DNA of 64,000 nucleotides from CAWCKS01 sp963763485 (lineage in GTDB: Bacteria; Pseudomonadota; Alphaproteobacteria; Rhizobiales; Xanthobacteraceae), in assembly GCA_963763485.1 (NCBI GenBank), contig CAVXOW010000007.1:558001-622000 (forward strand), written 5' to 3'. Position 1 is the stretch's first letter, and each line of letters opens with the position of its first letter. Position numbers and translations under genes: made by a program. The notes beneath the pieces were generated by a model, which ran no database searches, was not told where the DNA came from, and saw only the letters and a program-made list of their open reading frames with translations. This document shows positions 61,571 through 64,000 of the stretch, in pieces.

Positions 61571-61808
61571 ATGTCGGCCCTTAGACGAGCATGTCGTTGT
61601 GCCCTCTCGGAAGGCGTGCCCCGCCGGTCCTTCCTGGTCGCGATTGTGGTTGGAACGATCTTCGAATCTTATCAACCAGGGCGATGCAATGCTGGGCGCT
61701 GCGCCCATCAATTGGTTCAAGATCGTGCTAACTTACCTCGTGCCTTATGCCGTGAGCACATACGGCGCCGTGTCATTTCAATTGCGCGCGGCAAAACGCG
61801 GTTCCTGA
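61571..61808 (+). pseudogene. nrtS: NrtS-like nitrate/nitrite transporter subunit, frameshifted
   Basis: MSALRRACRCALSEGVPRRS and FLVAIVVGTIF in one frame, then NLINQGDAMLGAAPINWFKI and VLTYLVPYAVSTYGAVSFQL in another to the stop at 61808. Joining them with a one-base shift near 61663 gives the two-helix NrtS family pattern (LTYLVPYxVSTYGA). About 78 aa. NrtS proteins act in nitrate/nitrite transport in marine and soil bacteria; function here depends on whether the indel is real. Confidence 0.65.
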
Positions 61809-61956
61809 ATCTCGGCGGTGCAGCGGCCTGGCCGATCGCAGCGCTTGTGCACAGAGTCCTCCTGTCATCAGTTGTTCTGATCGATCGCACGAATGAGCAG
61901 GCGGAGGGTCTTGCCGGCGCGATCTGCGAGAGCTCAAATCTTGGGTCGGGTGTTTC

Positions 61957-64000
61957 TTAGGCTGCGGTTGATGGTACGCGCCAGTTGATCAGCGCCACCT
62001 TAACGCCATCGTTTACGACGAGGCAGGCAATCATCGCGTAACCGATGATCAGCAATATCTGCCACCACGGCAATGGAACGAGGTCCGGGAGACCGGCGAA
62101 CGTGAGGGTGGTACCCACGAGGACGTCTAACGTGAGAGCCGCAATGAGGGTCTTGCTTGGCATTGTCGACCAGAACCAACGTCGCTCCCGCGCAGACACA
62201 ACGGAGAACACGGCGAAGTACAACAGCGTCAGGAAGCTGAAAGTGTAGAGGGCGTGGTCATTGGTCGCTAGCGGGAAGCTTGACCAGCCGATCCACAAGA
62301 GAAGCAACGTCTCAGCGACCATCACGACACCCAGCGCGACCGACACCAAGACGAAACCGCCGATGTTCCAGGTCTCCGGCTTCCTGGACCATCGCACGTC
62401 GTCAGTCGCGAGGGCAATCTTTGCGAAGTCAGTCATGAAGACAAGAAGCAGCATCGCAAAGGCGGAGACGACGAACTTTCCAGTGAACACGAATGCGATG
62501 GCCACGAAAGCCGCCTTCAGGATGGTGCGGCTGATCTTGTTGATGATCCAGGTCAGAATGCGCTGATAGATGGTGCGACCCTGCTCGACCAGCGTCACGA
62601 TGTTGGTGAGCCCCGGATCGGTCAGGACAACGCTGGCGGCCCCTTTGGCAACGTCGGTCGCTGTGCTGACCGCGATGCCGACTTCGGCCTGACGCAACGC
62701 GGGCGCATCGTTAACGCCATCGCCCGTCATGCCGGTCACATGCCCTGCGGCCTGCAGATGCTGCACCACGACGTACTTGTCCTCCGGAAAAACCTCGGCG
62801 AAGCCATCGGCACCAGCCAGCAGGTCGACCGTCTTGTTGCTGGCCTCATTGCTCGAGGCCTTTAGATCGGTCACGCGCCGGATGTTGGGCAATCCGACGC
62901 CGCGCGCGATTTCACTGGCGACCGCAAGCGCGTCGCCAGTGAGCATTTTCACCCCAACGCCGAGGTCGTGGAGCGAGGCAATCAATTGCTTGGCGTCCGG
63001 TCGCGGTGGATCGTACAGCGTCACCAGTCCGACCAGTGTAAGGCTGTCGGTCTCCGACCCGCGCGCCACTGCCAGTGTCCTGTACCCTTTGAGAGCTGCT
63101 TCGCCGACGCGATCCTCAACCGCCCTGATTGCGGATGGCTCAAGGCCGCAAGCTTGGGCGATGGTTCGGACAGCGCCCTTCATCACGCGCAGCCGCTGCC
63201 CGTTGTGTTCGACCACGGCTTCCGTCCGTCGGCTTTTTGCATCAAAAGGCGCGAACGAGACCGGCGTGACCGGAGGCATCCCATCGAAGATGTGCCGATC
63301 CCGTGCTGCGGCGAGGAAGGCGAGGTCAATCGGGTCCTGATTTGCCTCTTGCGACGCCAGTGCACCGGCAAACAAAACGTCGGATTCCGTTGCTCGTTCC
63401 AGCGGAATCACGCCGGTGACCGCAAGTTGGTTCATCGTGATCGTACCGGTTTTGTCGACGCAGAGTACGTCCATAGTCGCGGCGTCCTCAGCCGCGCTTA
63501 GCCGCGTGACCAGTACGCCGCGCTTGGCCAACTCCTTCGACCCGACCGCCATGCTGACCGTGAACATGACCGGCAGCGCGACCGGCACCGCACTCATCAA
63601 CAGGACGAGCATGAGCGGGACCATCTCGACCAGGGGTACACCTCGGATCAACGACATAACGATCACCACGGCGAGCAGCGTGCCAACGATGACAAACAGC
63701 CAACGAACGACCTTCGCTACCACGGCTTCGATGTGGAGTTTCGGTCGCGCTTCTTGCACGAGTTCCGTCGTCCGACCGAAGTAAGTGTTCGCTCCGGTCA
63801 GCATGACCACGCCGTTGCCTTCTCCCCTCCGCACAATTGATCCCGATGAAAGGGTGTCGCCGGGCGCTTTCTCCGCGTCCTTCAACTCGCCAGTGAGCGC
63901 CGACTGGTCGACGCTCAACGCGCCGGTGAGGAGTTTCACATCAGCCGGAATGATGTCGCCGGAGCGCACCCGGACGATATCGCCGGGGACCAGCTCCAGG
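61957..64000 (-). CDS. P-type proton-efflux ATPase (PMA1-like), partial at window edge
   Basis: At least 680 aa, the N-terminus lying beyond the right edge (the frame reads through LELVPGDIVRVRSGDIIPAD at the border). A-domain VDQSALTGELKDAEKAPGDT, phosphorylation site CVDKTGTITMNQ, KGAVRTIAQACG, P-domain KMLTGDALAVASEIARGVG and TGDGVNDAPALRQAEVGIAV, and six C-terminal helices. The A-domain loop is TGEL instead of TGES, one base from the norm (TTG for TCG). TGES is needed for dephosphorylation, so activity may be impaired. Homologue of the frameshifted ATPase at 39.3-41.7 kb. Confidence 0.9.
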   Translation of the reverse strand, partial: LELVPGDIVRVRSGDIIPADVKLLTGALSVDQSALTGELKDAEKAPGDTLSSGSIVRRGEGNGVVMLTGANTYFGRTTELVQEARPKLHIEAVVAKVVRWLFVIVGTLLAVVIVMSLIRGVPLVEMVPLMLVLLMSAVPVALPVMFTVSMAVGSKELAKRGVLVTRLSAAEDAATMDVLCVDKTGTITMNQLAVTGVIPLERATESDVLFAGALASQEANQDPIDLAFLAAARDRHIFDGMPPVTPVSFAPFDAKSRRTEAVVEHNGQRLRVMKGAVRTIAQACGLEPSAIRAVEDRVGEAALKGYRTLAVARGSETDSLTLVGLVTLYDPPRPDAKQLIASLHDLGVGVKMLTGDALAVASEIARGVGLPNIRRVTDLKASSNEASNKTVDLLAGADGFAEVFPEDKYVVVQHLQAAGHVTGMTGDGVNDAPALRQAEVGIAVSTATDVAKGAASVVLTDPGLTNIVTLVEQGRTIYQRILTWIINKISRTILKAAFVAIAFVFTGKFVVSAFAMLLLVFMTDFAKIALATDDVRWSRKPETWNIGGFVLVSVALGVVMVAETLLLLWIGWSSFPLATNDHALYTFSFLTLLYFAVFSVVSARERRWFWSTMPSKTLIAALTLDVLVGTTLTFAGLPDLVPLPWWQILLIIGYAMIACLVVNDGVKVALINWRVPSTAA

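Noticed and set aside
1..64000. CRISPR array, prophage, integron or rRNA/tRNA genes
   Set aside because: No regularly spaced repeats, phage structural genes, integrase or RNA gene sequences were seen.

Overview
The window reads as chromosome of an alphaproteobacterium of the Bradyrhizobium/Rhodopseudomonas group. This is inferred from the high GC content, several Liv-type ABC genes, small membrane protein families typical of those genera, and the protein styles; no rRNA or other marker gene is present to prove it.

Layout. 0-3 kb: a short-chain dehydrogenase and a GH15 glycoside hydrolase. 3-7 kb: a scarred stretch (frameshifted CNNM transporter, HxlR regulator, acyl-CoA dehydrogenase remnant, a decayed universal stress protein) beside one intact tandem Usp. 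7-14 kb: an orphan Liv-type binding protein and a monovalent-ion group (SLC13/RCK permease, Kup, CPA1 antiporter, small membrane protein). 14-17.5 kb: debris of an IS5-type transposase, a NEW3-domain gene, an FAD oxidoreductase and a GT20 fragment. 17.5-22.6 kb: a complete branched-chain amino-acid-type ABC operon (binding protein-LivH-LivM-LivG-LivF). 22.7-25 kb: a membrane-anchored trehalose-6-phosphate synthase with a putative sensor head. 25-28.5 kb: mostly empty DNA, then a DUF4336 gene and a frameshifted LysR gene. 28.6-33.5 kb: a run of redox/lipid genes (MDR reductase, LLM flavin oxidoreductase, aldo/keto reductase, enoyl-CoA hydratase, OsmC), with a perfect palindrome between the LysR gene and the reductase. 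34-42 kb: a heavily broken block (methyltransferase, HlyD/FtsX/ATPase exporter, DedA protein, P-type ATPase) in which few genes are intact. 42-52 kb: TauE permease, S1/P1 nuclease, phosphoesterase, and a periplasmic Met/His-rich group (cytochrome c'-like, Spy-like and Met-rich proteins) with an OmpR/EnvZ-type pair, a TAXI protein and a Crp/Fnr regulator. 52-59.4 kb: one long leftward cluster of sulfur/thiol and methyl-transfer genes divergent from an ArsR-rhodanese regulator. 59.5-64 kb: small Met-rich and SHOCT proteins, a truncated ccdA, a frameshifted nrtS and a P-type H+-ATPase running off the right end.

Three points deserve most attention. (1) The ArsM-like methyltransferase at the distal end of the 52-59 kb cluster has an in-frame TGA where its relatives, from my memory of the family, carry the metalloid-binding cysteine. 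Directly behind it is a hairpin with a bulged U and a GU apical loop, the layout of a bacterial SECIS. It is either a selenoprotein or a nonsense mutation. (2) A palindrome ATGATC-NN-GATCAT (one copy imperfect) occurs three times, twice exactly 64 bases before the start of paralogous periplasmic genes and overlapping the stop codon of a Crp/Fnr gene or its remnant. (3) About fifteen genes carry indels, at least two of them clean short tandem duplications, which argues that much of the decay is real; assembly error still has to be excluded gene by gene.
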